From Anisus vortex (lineage: Eukaryota; Mollusca; Gastropoda; Planorbidae): 64,000 bases of DNA. A program made the position numbers and the translations under genes. The first letter of the stretch is position 1. Each line of letters starts with the position of its first letter. The stretch lies in NCBI GenBank assembly GCA_949126835.1, contig OX421495.1:18618079-18682078 (forward strand). The letters are read 5' to 3'. Below the pieces are notes generated by a model that was not told where the DNA came from, did no database searches, and was given only the letters and a program-made list of their open reading frames with translations. Below, one piece after another: positions 1 through 12,660 of this stretch.

Positions 1-1984
1 AAGCAATTACACTGCTGGTACCTTGAAAAAAACGAAAATCGAGTCTATAAAAATGATATACAAAATAACATGAAAGATTGTACTGGACAGATAAAGACAT
101 AGATTATGACAAACACAGATGTGTTGGAGTTGGAAAAAAAATATTTCCGGCTTTTGGTTTGCTGGTGCTATGTTTCAGTAACTAAATAAATCAAAAATAT
201 GTTTAAATAAAAACAAACTTGTAACATATTGGCTACAAATTGATATTTAATGTGCAATGGACCAAACTAAATTTATACTTAACTGTTAACATTTCTTATT
301 AATACAGTCAGAACTCCATTTTTTAAAAATCTTTCTATATAGGAATGTTAGTTTCCAATATCTTTACTGAAACTACCTTTTTTTAATCACCGGCTGAATG
401 AAAATTGACAAATTATAATCGAAAGGCCCGTTTTCTCAGTAACAACAATAACAAAACCAACCAAAAAAACAAAAACAACAACAATACATTAATTGTTATA
501 TTTCATCGCTTCCCGGGCCCACTAACTTTTCCCTAACCCGCCGTCGTGACGCCATTTAAAAAGTCTGTCAATTCCCTTAGGGTGTTGCGGTGTTTTGTCA
601 ACCCGTACAAAATACCCCAACAACAGTCTAGACTTAAATCTGGAATGAATTGGTTTTTAAAATGATGTCCACAAACACGCACACAAACAGAACGATGCTG
701 ACTAGAGAGAGACACAGTGTGGGAATACATTTAGAAAGGGAAATGAGTGAAATAGACATTTGTACATCTACAAAAACATTGAAAACATTTCTGTCCGAGA
801 GGATGGCATTGGCAACACAATGGCCGATTTCTAGAAAACTCAATCGCTTAAACGGTAATCAAGCGTTCGAAACCTCACGAAAGGAGATTATTACTGTAAA
901 GGGTTTGGTGAAAGAGGCCGCATTAAAGAAACTCAATAAGAAAGTCATAAATCTGAATTTGAAAATAGATTGGGCATTACGCTAGGTAACGATATCTATC
1001 CCTCCAAGAAAACAGAACTCTCGCATGAATATTGGACAGGCTGCGAATGATTTGGTTTCTTTTACGAGACGTGTAGGCTGTACTCGCTGTATGAGACAGT
1101 GATATGCTAGGTATCGGAGATATTCCTCGGGTTTCGGGTATATACCGCTGATTTGGCGGAATATTTCGCGGGTTTTGGTGGATTTTCAGGTCTAAAGCCA
1201 ACAGATTTCTGAATTAAATGCACGCCTCCTATTTCTTCCACTAATGTTTCAGCAGTTTCAGCTCAAATGAATTGAATGGTGTGCGCTATCCAAGCCTTGC
1301 TTCATGAATATAGTCCACAACTCACCCGTGCCTGTGTTCTGAGTTCTGAGGAGAAGTAAACTACATTGTTATACGGCTGATCCGGCGCAAACTAGTAGGG
1401 AAACCACAACTATAGATGTAACTTACACAAGTGACTGCTTACTTGTCTGCTGGTGGGATGAACTATTTATAATGATAGACACCGTCATTGAAAAACACGT
1501 AACATATTCTTGCAAGAGTTTCGCTTTGAACTACAAGACTTTACAAGACACTCCACCTAGGGTACGGTAATATTCGGCGCTGGTGTAAATAATAAAGTTA
1601 AATAATAACCGATCAAACTAATAGTTTCATCGTGTAGATGTACAGCCATGCAGACAGATTAGCAAACATACTGACAAAAATTAAGACACTAATTTTCACA
1701 TGAAAAATTTCATGTTTTCAATGGAATAATACTTTTAAAAATATTAGATTGCTAAAAGAAAACCGTCCTCAGATTCCCCCCTCTTTCTCCGTATGCCACG
1801 AGTTCCTGCATTGGTTCCACTGACCTCACGTGACCCAACACGTCTTTGCGATCACGTGAGCGTCATGTGGAAACAGCGGAAGTCTTCTAGTCATCTCCCT
1901 TTTTACAAATCACGGCCATAAAACACTGAATCAATCAGAGTGGGCGTCCAAGGCTAAAACACACCGAGACTCGAGTAGAATAAA
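1..1984. other. unique AT-rich DNA, no gene recognised
   Basis: I see no known gene, RNA or mobile-element signature. An open frame on the plus strand at 650-985 has no recognisable domain and sits opposite other open frames, so I do not call it a gene. Confidence 0.5.
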
Positions 1985-3027
1985 CTGTTAAATAAACCAA
2001 TATGGTGGCTTTAGCAGTAGAATAATATGACAAATAAGCCTATATCGTAATTTTAGTTGTAGAATAACATGGTAAATTAACCAATAAGGGGGCTTTAGTA
2101 GTAAAAAAACATAATAAATAAACCTATATTATGATGGCTTTATTTGTAAAAATAGCCTGATAGTAAACCGATAAGGTGGCTTTAGTAGTAGAATAACATA
2201 AAAAATAAAATAAAAATAGACCTATAAGGTGGCTTTAGTAGTAAAAAAAACCTGATAAATAAACTTATGAGGTGGCTTTAGTAGTAAAATAACCTAATAA
2301 ATAAACCTATAAGGGGGCTTTAGTAGTAAAATAACCTAATAAATAAACCTATAAGGTGGCTTTAGTAGTAAAATAACCTAATAAATAAACCTATAAGGTG
2401 GCTTTAGTAGTAAAATAATCTGATAAATAAATATATAAGGTGGCTTTGGTAGTAAAATAATCTGATAAATAAATATATAAGGTGGCTTTAGTAGTAAAAT
2501 AATCTGATAAATAAATATATAAGGTGGCTTTAGTAGTAAAATAACCTAATAAATAAACCTATAAGGGGGCTTTAGTAGTAAAATAACCTAATAAATAAAC
2601 CTATAAGGTGGCTTTAGTAGTAAAATAACCTAATAAATAAACCTATAAGGTGGCTTTAGTAGTAAAATAATCTGATAAATAAATATATAAGGTGGCTTTG
2701 GTAGTAAAATAATCTGATAAATAAATATATAAGGTGGCTTTAGTAGTAAAATAATCTGATAAATAAATATATAAGGTGGCTTTAGTAGTAAAATAATCTG
2801 ATAAATAAATATATAAGGTGGCTTTAGTAGTAAAATAATCTGATAAATAAATATATAAGGTGGCTTTAGTAGTAAAATAATCTGATAAATAAATATATAA
2901 GGTGGCTTTAGTAGTAAAATAATCTGATAAATAAATATATAAGGTGGCTTTGGTAGTAAAATAACCTGATAAATACACATATAAGGTGGCTTTGGTAACA
3001 GAATAACCTGATAAATAAAGCTTTATG
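1985..3027. repeat. minisatellite, 42-bp unit, about 25 copies
   Basis: Head-to-tail units contain the core GGTGGCTTTAGTAGTAAAAT followed by an ATAAATA-rich half. The first copies (about 1985-2280) are degenerate. The copies at 2400-2960 are nearly identical, which suggests recent homogenisation of the right part. Two sub-variants alternate in blocks (ATAAACCTATAAG against ATAAATATATAAG). Because 42 is a multiple of three and the unit lacks stops in two minus-strand frames, long repetitive frames of 14-residue units appear; I regard these as by-products. Confidence 0.95.
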
Positions 3028-5398
3028 GTAGCTTTAGTATTGCTACTTCATTACATTTCATTTAATAATCACAAGGGCTTTGTCACTGATGAGTAAATTA
3101 TAAGTATAAAGAATTTAAAAAATGCAATTCTGTATACAACGACTAAAATAGAAATTGAATATTATATCTACTTTTTTTTTTACTGTTGATGTATAAAATA
3201 CTGAAAATATCTTTTGGAAACCAATTTTGATGTGTGATTAGCATAGCCCCCCCCCCTCCCCGCTTTTTGTTCCAACACCAAAAATATATATAGGCTACAA
3301 GAACAACATCAAAATAACAAACAAATAGCAACGAAAACACATCAGGGCATTATTACCATATGCATAGAGTAATAAATGATAAGCTCTTTAAGTTTTCGCG
3401 CTTTCCTTTGGTTTTTGGTTGGTAAGATGCAAGAAACAGCAAACGAACAAAGAAATAAAATAAAAGAGAAGAGTGTTGCCTTAACGCTACCTAATGTAAT
3501 GTCGTCTGTCGACTTAATAACAACAACACCATTTCGTGCCACGAAGCAATCAATGATGTCAGGTGCTGGTCTTCTGTATAGCAAAACTAGTTCGGATCCT
3601 GACAAACGTAGCATAGAGTACTTTCATAAGCTATGTATTGTAATATATATAAACTATAGATGTACAGAGTGGTGTCACTTTGAAGTTTTTAAAATTACAC
3701 TGTGTAGTTAATCTAATAAATTACGACTACTTAAATTTACCTTCAAAAACATGACTATGAAATTTTAGCTCAAAATATATGGCTATGTAACTTTTGAAAT
3801 TTCTGCTCTGAATGTAAATATGGAATTTCTGCTCTAAGTGTGACTATGAAATCACTGATCTAAACAAAATTTCTCATTTACACTATTATACAATTCTTGT
3901 CTAAACGGCTCTATGAATTTGATTTATGAATTGAAGTTTTTATACGGCGTTCTATTTTATACAAGTTTAAGAAATTCTCTCTTAAAACAAGTCGTTTAAA
4001 TAAATAAAAAAATTAGGCTTAAAAAAAAATGTTGACTGAATAGTATAAAATAAAATTACAAAGAATTTTACTAACTAATGTAAACGTAACTTCACTTCTT
4101 TGACTCAATGATACCGAGTGCATTCCCCTAGTTCGAAACCACTCGACATAGCTCTCGTCCTGTGCCATCCATTTACTCGGGGATTCCGTGCAAAATACGG
4201 AAATCTTGACCAGCCTCCCGACGTCCCACGGCAGGAAGCTGAGCGGTGTCGCGTCTGAATAGCAATCAAATATTTAATCTCTTGTCTAGGACAGGTCTCT
4301 AACACAGATTCCTAGAATCAAGGGAGACAACTGTCTTACTGGAGACACTTTGCTCTTGTCTCCCTTACTATGAAACTCCGGACAAGGGCGTTAACTGAGC
4401 AGAGTTAGACCTTGTCTTTATTAGAATAAGAAATACGAAGAAATACGCCTATCTAATATATTTCTTTCAGGTTTAATTATTGGTTTATATACGTCATATT
4501 TTATAAGGATATGTTTTTGACAATAGTGTGTTTGTTTATGTGTAGGTAGGCCTATGTAGGTGAGCGCTTAAGAGGAGATATGAAACTATCATAATCTCAT
4601 GAAAATTGAATGTATAAACTGAATCACTGTAAGTTAATACCACCTATATATACTGGGTAAATACCTTTTGAAACTCAAGGCTATTTTAGTCAAACGGTTT
4701 AGAAGTATTTGGCTTATAACAGAAGCTCCATTACATTGATCAGTCAAACACGCTAAAGCGAATAAATAATACTAGATAAAATGAAATTTAATGCAGAGTG
4801 AATAATATTTTTCACTGATGCACTTTATTTTTTGTACGGTAGTTTTCATTATAATTCCCAACACTTTATTTATTAATTGTCACTATTATAGATATTCTAG
4901 AAAGTACGCATGTTGTTAGATGAGGAATAAGAAAGGTGTGCATGTTATTATTATGTACGAGATTTCACTATGGTATGAAAGGGGAAGTGCAGAGAGTATG
5001 AATGATATAGCAACGCTGAATTCTAGATACACTAGAGTTGGTTCTGTGACTGCACATAAACAAAGTCGTGTATCAGTCTTCGTCCAAGCTTCGAGTGTTA
5101 GAGGACTAGTATCAGTTAAGAACATAAAGTATTGTTGTGATGAACCATTGTATACTATGTTGCAGTGACTAAGTGATTAAAGAATCTACGTATTGAATTG
5201 AGGAGCCTTTATGAATTAACTGTGTGTCTTAGTCCTGTGACATTAATTAAACGGATTTGAAAGCAACCTTTTTTTTTTTTCATCTTCAATACTAATGTTC
5301 GTCCCTAATTTTCGAGAAGGACCACGTCTTCCTATATTTTTAAATCGTTACTCCATTTTATGCCCTAAAAGTTTAAAAGTCTAAAGATTTCAAGATTT
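3028..5398. other. AT-rich spacer, no gene recognised
   Basis: No convincing gene. A degenerate short tandem pattern (around TGACTATGAAATTTCTGCTC) lies at about 3747-3915. The overlapping open frames at 3342-3711 on both strands have no domain I know. A somewhat GC-richer patch at about 4105-4305 contains GTTCGAAACC, but no paired A-box could be placed. Confidence 0.45.
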
Positions 5399-6098
5399 GG
5401 TAGTGCTATGCAGGGTATTTGGTAGTGCTATGCAGGGTATTTGGTAGTGCTATGCAGGGTATTTGGTAGTGCTATGCAGGGTATTTGGTAGTGCTATGCA
5501 GGGTATTTGGTAGTGCTATGCAGGGTATTTGGTAGTGCTATGCAGGGTATTTGGTAGTGCTATGCAGGGTATTTGGTAGTGCTATGCAGGGTATTTGGTA
5601 GTGCTATGCAGGGTATTTGGTAGTGCTATGCAGGGTATTTGGTAGTGCTAAGCAGGGTATTTGGTAGTGCTATGCAGGGTATTTGGTAGTGCTATGCAGG
5701 GTATTTGGTAGTGCTATGCAGGGTATTTGGTAGTGCTATGCAGGGTATTTGGTAGTGCTATGCAGGGTATTTGGTAGTGCTATGCAGGGTATTTGGTAGT
5801 GCTATGCAGGGTATTTGGTAGTGCTATGCAGGGTATTTGGTAGTGCTATGCAGGGTATTTGGTAGTGCTATGCAGGGTATTTGGTAGTGCTATGCAGGGT
5901 ATTTGGTAGTGCTATGCAGGGTATTTGGTAGTGCTATGCAGGGTATTTGGTAGTGCTATGCAGGGTATTTGGTAGTGCTATGCCGGGTATTTGGTAGTGC
6001 TATGCAGGGTATTTGGTAGTGCTATGCAGGGTATTTGGTAGTGCTATGCAGGGTATTTGGTAGTGCTATGCAGGGTATTTGGTAGTGCTATGCAGGGT
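5399..6098. repeat. minisatellite, 22-bp unit, about 32 copies
   Basis: The unit begins GGTAGTGCTATGCAGGGTAT and ends TT. The 700-bp array is almost perfectly homogeneous; the only variants I found are an A at about 5650 and a C at about 5993. It begins and ends abruptly in unrelated AT-rich sequence. There are no spacers, so this is not a CRISPR-type array. Confidence 0.98.
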
Positions 6099-6645
6099 GT
6101 CTTTTCTTTACATTTTCTTCCTAACCCGTTTTCTTTTGCCCAGTCTAGGCATTTCTCTAGTTTTCTGCTCATTTATTTAGCTGCTTGTCTTTTTTTTTTC
6201 TCCTTAGGCCTTGAACAAAAAACAACACAAAAAAACAACAAAAAAACAAAAAAACAAGAATCAATAACATAGAGATTAAAAGAAAAATAACATTGTTATT
6301 TAATTATTGTTTATACTTGAACTTAATTAAGTAATAGGAATACAAAAACCACACCAGACGCTAAATGTAGAGATCTCATTGAAAGCTGTGGAAACCTGAC
6401 ATCTTCAATTCATCGATCTAAAACAAAACAAAACAAAATCTCTAAAATAATATTCGAATTTCGTTCCATTTTGTTATAACAAAAATAACTTTAAAAAAAA
6501 AAAACTCTACAAGGTAATAATTAAACCTCGAGTTTACATTAAAAACAAAAGACTTTATATATTATATGGAATTAATTTCCCAAATCCACGCTTGCTGTAT
6601 TGAGCTATACGACGTGTGTCAGTGTGTCTCACATATTTAGATGTG
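6099..6645. other. AT-rich spacer
   Basis: T-rich then A-rich low-complexity sequence with several CAAAA runs. No gene or element recognised. Confidence 0.5.
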
Positions 6646-6660
6646 ACTTATCATATGTAT

Positions 6661-6927
6661 CGGACACGGTGGTCGAGCGGCAGCGCGTGCGACTGGCGTA
6701 CCGAAGGTCCTGCGTTCGAATCCTGGTAAAGGCAAGAATTTTTTCCCGGGTATAGAGGGTGTACCTGAGTATACTCAGTGGTTATTTGTACCTGGCCTTA
6801 GTTGGGGTAAATTAAAGGCAGCTGTGCATAGTGCTGGCCACACAATCACCTAGTATGCCGTGGCCACAGAAACTGGTGAACGCTGCTTCACCGCCGTATG
6901 GATCAATTTGGTCAGACGGGATACCTT
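6661..6927 (+). mobile_element. tRNA-derived SINE, full copy with target-site duplication
   Basis: The first 75 bp look like a tRNA: an A-box-like TGGTCGAGCGG at 6670-6680 and a B box GCGTTCGAATCC at 6712-6723, the spacing expected of an internal Pol III promoter. A unique body follows, with landmarks TTTTTTCCCGGG, GTGCTGGCCACAC and GCCGTGGCCACAGAAACTGG, and it ends GGGATACCTT without a long poly(A). Flanks ACTTATCATATGTAT (6646-6660) and ACTTATCATATATAT (6928-6942) agree at 14 of 15 bases. This is a direct sign of target-primed insertion. Relatives lie at 31520, 32297, 46400 and 60304. It is a SINE and not a working tRNA gene, because the body follows directly and is repeated. Confidence 0.92.
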
Positions 6928-6942
6928 ACTTATCATATATAT

Positions 6943-7110
6943 TACAGGCGCTCATTTTATAAAGAAGATTATTGCGTCTTATGCTTAACAGTGGTCTGAG
7001 TCTAGTCTAGCATTTAATTAGTGTTTTAAAGGATGTTTAGTTACTCTTTTTTTTTTTTTGCAACCCATTCCAGGCTCGTATGCCACTCAGGAAGAAAGAC
7101 TAACCTAACC
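6943..7110 (+). repeat. dispersed family R-A, copy 1
   Basis: Shares ordered landmarks with the copies at 8745, 36055, 48850 and 63145: GAAGATTATTGCGTC, GGTCTGAGTCTAG, GATGTT.AGTTACT, CAACCCATTCCA and GCCACTCNGGAAGAAAGA. It begins directly after the SINE's right TSD. I cannot name the family. Confidence 0.8.
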
Positions 7111-8744
7111 CTAACCCTATACTATACTTTATAATATAAAGACGCTGGCTTTTGTTCCCTGAAATATTTCAATCAATGTATGGCACGAGAAATATACACT
7201 GGCTTCCACAAGAAAGAAATTTGAGAAGTGGGGAAGGACCCCCTCTCTTCTCCCATAATGTAGATATTGTTTTTGATGTTTAACAATATTATCCTCCTTG
7301 TCCACACTAAGCATCTGAACAATGTTTTGAGCACTCTCAAGGATAGATTAAAACTTTCTAACAGAGACAATGAGAAAGTGTTTTGGTGGGTTATGGTTTA
7401 TGGTTGGCGGAGGGGGAGGAAGATGTTTTATATAGCAAGCGCCAACGAGATGAATTGGGTCTGCACCATAGTGTAGAAATTGACACTGGTCAAATAGTGT
7501 CCAAGTCTGGTTGTCATCTGCCCTAACCTCCATGACCCGCTGCCACCTACCCACCATCCCCACCCATCCACACACACATACTTACACACGAAGCACCACC
7601 ACCCTCTACCCACCCACACACACGAAGCACCCTCCTCCCCACGCCATCTAGTTAGCGCGTTGCCCTACTCTCGCCCCACCCTCTCTTCAATTTACTCCTA
7701 CCAACTTACCCCATCAACCATCGTTTCACAGAGTCAAAGCAAACAAGCAGAAGGGAATCAATCGCTAGGGGAAAAGAAAATTGTATGTGTACGTGTGTAT
7801 GTATGTATGTCAATGTATGTGTCTGTGTCTTTCTCTATGTATCCTGTACGTATCTGTATGTGAGGGGTATTACCCTGGTGTATAACTCTGTCCATTTATC
7901 TTCCATGAGCTAGGAAGTGTCTATTCCAAAACTATTATCAAGTATTGCCCGATACACTGTCCTACTGACCATTAACCGATGAGGCATGAGTTAAATGAAG
8001 GGAAAAGAAATGGCTGGCGTTTTGCCCTGATCTCTGGACTCGCTGTAATAAATCTAGTTTTTTTTTTTATTGTTTATTTTTATCTTCTTTTTATTTTTGA
8101 AGGAGGTGGGTCGGGGGGGGGGGGGGGGGGGGGGAGTCTGTTAAGTCGTAACAAACTTTTTAATAGTAGGAAAATCTGGTTCAGGCTTAACAAAATGTTG
8201 TTGTTTGGCCACTCGAGCATTTGTTCTAGATCAGGCATATTGTTTACTGTAACTGTAACCTATGTTAAAGTTAATTTTTTTATTGCTTGTCTTTTTAATA
8301 TTACTAAATATTAGACCATATCTACCCTTGAGTTATTGTTCTTGTCTTATCGTGTCACTATAAATTATGTCACTTTATGTTGAATAATTTGTTTAACTTG
8401 TTTTTCTTCAAGTTGCTTTCAAGAATTACTACACGTTTCTTCAGCTTATTGTATCTTCCAGTTTGTATAGCTTTCTATCATATCATATATTATTCCATTA
8501 TTTCTACCTGTTTTCTTTCAGCTAGTTTTCAGTTTCTTTCCAGTTTTCTCAAAAGTTTACTTCCGTCTAGCTGCCAGCTTACTTCCATTACAGAGTTGTA
8601 TGCATACTTGGGGCTTTGGGAAAACATGGCAACCAATAGTTTATTTTCCGGTTCATTTCCGCTTCAACAATACTTTAACATATTTATTTTTTAAATTTCT
8701 TTCTTTTCATTTTGTTTACCTTCTCTCTCCCAATCATCTATTCT
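7111..8744. other. spacer with a G22 run, no gene recognised
   Basis: Contains a short CCTAACCCTAACCC-like stretch at about 7103-7120 (too short to be telomeric), a C- and CA-rich patch at 7530-7640 and an uninterrupted run of 22 G at 8113-8134. The open frames here are short and mutually overlapping. Confidence 0.5.
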
Positions 8745-8960
8745 ACGCTCATTCTATACAGAAGATAATTGCGTCTGACGTCTGTCTATGGTCTGAATCT
8801 AGCCTTGCACTTTTATTTGGGTTTTTAATGATGTTAAGTTACTGTGTTTTTTTCTGGTTTGTTCAAGCAACCCATTCCATGCTCTCATGCCACTCGGGAA
8901 GAAAGAGTACTTATATGGTTTATTATCAATTTTTATCACAAGTATAATAATGTTAAACTT
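8745..8960 (+). repeat. dispersed family R-A, copy 2
   Basis: Same landmarks as copy 1, in the same order: ACAGAAGATAATTGCGTC, GGTCTGAATCTAGCC, ATGATGTTAAGTTACT, CAACCCATTCCATGCTC, and CACTCGGGAAGAAAGAGTAC followed by TTATATG. It extends further 3' than copy 1. Confidence 0.85.
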
Positions 8961-10241
8961 AAAGACAAAGTCTATAACGTGTTTGAGAGTGCTTACCTAT
9001 CAAAATTTACAGTTCTGTATAGATATTATAATAAGATATGCGGAAGAAAACAAAGTAGTAAGACGATATTTGAAATCTCTTGTTACATTTCTAAATATTT
9101 TTTTATTTCGTGAAAACACGTTGAAATAAATATTTTGAATGTTGCCGTTTGATCTAATTAGAATATTTATACATATTCCTCTTATTTATTCATATTCTGG
9201 CTAATTGTAAATGATAACGAAAAAAAACTCTCTACTTCTTCTCCGTCTTCTACTTCACTCTGTAACATACTCATATCATAGATTTATTACAGGTGTTACG
9301 GTAACTCTAAAAGACTATAGAAAATTATCGCATTAATCATGAAACTACCAGATAAAGAATGGTCAACAATACAAACTAGCTTTATAATTTTTATCCACCT
9401 TGATCAGCCTTGATGTATGTCACCAGGAGGCATTTTTGTTTTCAGAATTGGGCCAAACTTTTGCGTGATAAACATTTCTCAAATTTTTCGCGAATTTTAT
9501 ACATCTTTAAAAAAAATAAACCTGTTGAAAAAAAAATATTTTTCAAAATTTTCAAGGGTTGCTTAGCCTTCTAGGTCCCCCTCGTGGCTTCGCCCCTGAA
9601 TGAGACTCTATTATATTTCTAAACGTAAACAATTATTTTTCACTTACTGTTTTCCTTGTAGACTCTAATTTTCCAACATGTTTTCCAATTTTTGCGCGTG
9701 GTATATTTTCCCTCTTTTTTTTTTCTCACTTTTCGTCATTTATTTTCGCATTCTATTTTCAGACGCCACGCAATATTGTGTTTTGCTTCCCATTGTTTCC
9801 CTTGGTAACAGATTATCAATCTTATCCTGGGATAAGAAAGCCAGGGGACCTGTCCATAACACAGATCAGGCGTGCGGTCAACAGGATTACTGCCAACGTT
9901 AGTCCTGTCATAAAAACGTTTCTTTTCACTCTCCCAATGCTTGGAACTGCCCCCCTTCTACCCCACCTCGACACCACCGGTGAGGCAAGAACGGGGGGTG
10001 GTGGGGGTGGGGGGTGGTGGTCGTGGAATCAATGCCAATTTGGTCGGTGCCAGGAAATTAATCACCTGATTCGTAAGACGCAAATTGAGAATCATTCGCT
10101 ATTCACGGAGTGTCTTAATTCAATAGAGAATAACAACAAACAGGCATCAATGTCATTCACGCAGTGCCTTTGTGATGAGTCATTTGGTTGATTTATGAGT
10201 TGGTTCTTGATAGACTGAAGGAATGTTATTCTTGTTGAACT

Positions 10242-10244
<3 letters not shown>
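8961..10244. other. spacer, one long but unsupported open frame
   Basis: A 137-codon open frame at 9778-10191 (+) is the longest frame in the window not caused by a repeat or transposon. It contains a poly-glycine stretch from a GGGGTGG run and no domain I recognise, so I do not call it a gene. Near 9545-9593 the sequence ends GGCTTCGCCCCTG, which looks like one terminus of a DNA transposon, but no partner end was found. Confidence 0.4.

Positions 10245-10308
<64 letters not shown>
10245..10308. repeat. (CT)n microsatellite
   Basis: 32 uninterrupted CT dinucleotides, followed by a short imperfect TCTCT and CA extension. Confidence 0.98.
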
Positions 10309-10311
<3 letters not shown>

Positions 10312-10394
10312 CTCTATTACTCTCTCTTACACACACACAGATTATTGTTCTACCGTCATAGTTGCAGTTGACCACGTAACTGAGCCCTTTTGTT

Positions 10395-10564
10395 GTGTCA
10401 TTCTAGAGCCCTACCTTCGACACCTTCAGGAGCCAGCTGAAGACTTACCTATTACACCTATAGCAGTATTCACCTGTACATTGTCTGTACTCTGTCTGTA
10501 ACTGTTGTAATCGCTAGAACTGTCCGCAACGGGATATATGCTATATAAGCATTATTATTATTAT
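10395..10564 (+). mobile_element. 3' end of an L2/CR1-like LINE, 5'-truncated
   Basis: Matches the 3' part of the LINE at 16902-18165 and the tail at 49285. It carries AGCCAGCTGAAGACTTACCT (the last coding stretch), a TGTCTGTA-rich 3' UTR, then GGGATATATGCTATATAAGC and an (ATT)n tail. 5' truncation is typical of non-LTR retrotransposition. No TSD was identified. Confidence 0.8.
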
Positions 10565-11397
10565 CCTCAATAGACTCAATAGACTCGTGTTGAGTCGTGA
10601 AAGTTCTTCCGCACCTGCTGCTGCATGTGAGTTCTATCAGCTGTTATTTAGACAAGTCCTTGATCACTTTTATTTTCAGCGATGGTTCAACTTCGGCCCT
10701 TATTTTAATCTATTTCTCTTTCTGTCAGATATGCACCAGGGTTGATTTCCGTGTCGCAACATGAAGCGGCCAGCGACTAGTGCTCGTGACGTCAAGCATT
10801 TTCAAGGTTGACTTTTACATAAAAAAAAAAAAAAAGAAAAGAAAAGAGCGAACCACTTACTATATTAGTGGTTGTCATGGTTTTAAGCCTATTAAAATAC
10901 AACAAGAAACGTATGTAAGGGTTAAGTCTATAAAGCTTGAAATAAAAAAAAATGAAATCATATTCCTTGACAGAGAAATAGTAAACATCTTGAATATGAT
11001 TATAGATTATTGTTGGAGAAAGTGTGAAAATATTGAATTTTGTTATAGGTTATCCTCGTATAACATGTACCGGTAAAGAACTACGCAATTTTGAATAGGT
11101 TATAGCCCTTGAACATGTTAAGATAATACATTTTGTTTTTTTATTTTAAAATGTATAGATACTGAATTTTAGTTGAGGCATTTGTTATAGAAAATGTATA
11201 TATGCAATATTGTGCGACATTTATTCTAAGTAGAAATATTGTCTTATCTTTTTCCCCATTATAATGTAAGAAAAAAAATAAATACAAAACTAATTTATAT
11301 ATATATTTGTCGCAAACAACATAGATATTATATAACACTCACCCATTCATTAGCAAATCCTCCAAGAAAATTACCCATACGAATATAAGTTACTCTA
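10565..11397. other. AT-rich spacer
   Basis: No gene or known element recognised. The short open frames at 10780-11076 and 11141-11338 are AT-rich chance frames. Confidence 0.5.
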
Positions 11398-11576
11398 TCA
11401 TTTTAAAGTCTAGATTAATCAATGTATAAGCAAATCAATATATGACTTTAAAGTTTATATCAGTCAATGTATAAGCTAACCAATCTATTACTTTAGTCTA
11501 TATCAATCAATGTATAAGCTAATCAATCTATTACTTTAAGTCTATATCAATCAATGTATAAGCAAATCCATCAATA
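11398..11576. repeat. short tandem array, about 44-bp unit, 4 copies
   Basis: Four imperfect copies of a unit with landmarks ATCAATGTATAAGC, AATCTATTACTTTA and GTCTATATCA. The units differ by small indels. Confidence 0.85.
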
Positions 11577-12110
11577 AATACAAAAACAAAAATATGTTTA
11601 TATACTTTCGTTTCATCACGTGATGTAAGATAAATGGGTTCAATCGTAAACAATCCTTGTTCCATTAACAAAAACAAAAACTGCTACACAACACCATTAC
11701 CCTTAACAACAATAGACAAACTTCTTATCCCACAATTCTCTGCTTGCGAAAGCATTGATCTGAACTTATGACTATTTTATGTCTTGGTCATAAAGTAAAG
11801 TCACTTTGTCAACTACTTGGCAGTTCTCTGGCAGCCGAGGCATCACTCGAGAGCGTTTAGTTGTCAAACGTTTTTTCGTTAAAAGTGCAAGAGTGTATTG
11901 ATTGCTTCCATGATTGGAGTTTTATCTCTAGAGAACTTCTCTCTCTCTCTGTGACAGGCTGTTCATGAACTGACGTCTTAGTTCATCTGTAAGACAATTT
12001 ATTTTTTAGGGCCTAACCCCATGGGTGGGGGATTGTGGAGAAGGGGGGAGGGGGGAGCAAGGTTAATTACGCCGGTGATGGTGGTCGCGGTCAACAAGCG
12101 TATAGGAGGT
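11577..12110. other. spacer
   Basis: No gene recognised. A G-rich patch lies at 12021-12060. Confidence 0.5.
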
Positions 12111-12660
12111 GATCATCAATTGTGTTGGAGGAGGTCAACAATTAAGTTGGAGGTGGTCAACATTAAATGTTTGTTTTGGAGGTGGTCAAGAATTGTTTTA
12201 GAAGTAGCCAACATTTATTTTGAAGGTAGTCAACAATTGTTTTGAAGGTAGTCAACAATTGTTTTGGAGGTGGTCAACAATTGTTTTGGAGGTGGTCAAC
12301 AATTGTTTTGGAGGTTGTCAACAATTGTTTCGGAGGTGGTCAACAATTGTTTTAGAAGTAGCCAACATTTATTTTGAAGGTAGTCAACAATTGTTTTGAA
12401 GGTAGCCAACAATTAAGTTGGAGGTGGTCAACATTTGTGTTAGAGGTGGTCAACAATTATTTTGAAGGTAGCCAACAATTAAGTTGGAGGTGGTCAACAT
12501 TTGTGTTAGAGGTGGTCAACAATTATTTTGAAGGTAGCCAACAATTGTTTTGGAGATGGCCAACGTTAGTTTCGGAAAGGTAAACTATAGTCTTAGAGGT
12601 GGTCAGCAGTCAAGTTTGATGTGGTCACCAATTATCTTGGAAGTGGTCAACCATTGTTTC
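12111..12660. repeat. minisatellite, 21-22-bp unit, about 25 diverged copies
   Basis: The unit contains GGAGGTGGTCAACAATTGTT with one- or two-base variants (GAAGGTAGCC, ATTAAGTT). A 66-bp block at about 12395-12540 is itself duplicated, giving a higher-order pattern. Recognisable but decayed relatives (TTGGTCAACAATCATG and similar) continue to about 12850. The repetitive open frames across it arise from the array. Confidence 0.92.

Noticed and set aside
650..985. 111-codon plus-strand frame
   Set aside because: No recognisable family and AT-rich random-looking composition.
2630..2980. 116- and 111-codon minus-strand frames with 14-residue repeats
   Set aside because: They exist only because the 42-bp repeat unit lacks stops; no coding context.
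4105..4305. Minus-strand frame and possible SINE
   Set aside because: One B-box-like word only; no second copy in the window.
5399..6098. CRISPR-like appearance of a regular array
   Set aside because: Direct head-to-tail repeats with no spacers, in a eukaryotic context.
6661..6735. Functional tRNA gene
   Set aside because: The head is followed by a repeated SINE body with TSDs; related heads recur elsewhere.
7103..7120. Telomere-like CCTAACCCTAACCC
   Set aside because: Only two or three units and no array.
9545..9593. Transposon terminus ending GGCTTCGCCCCTG
   Set aside because: No matching inverted end or TSD found on the left.
9778..10191. 137-codon plus-strand frame
   Set aside because: No known domain; poly-Gly from a G-rich run; no splice or start context.
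10223..10501. Ser/Leu-rich frame over the CT tract
   Set aside because: Translation of a microsatellite, followed by a LINE 3' UTR.
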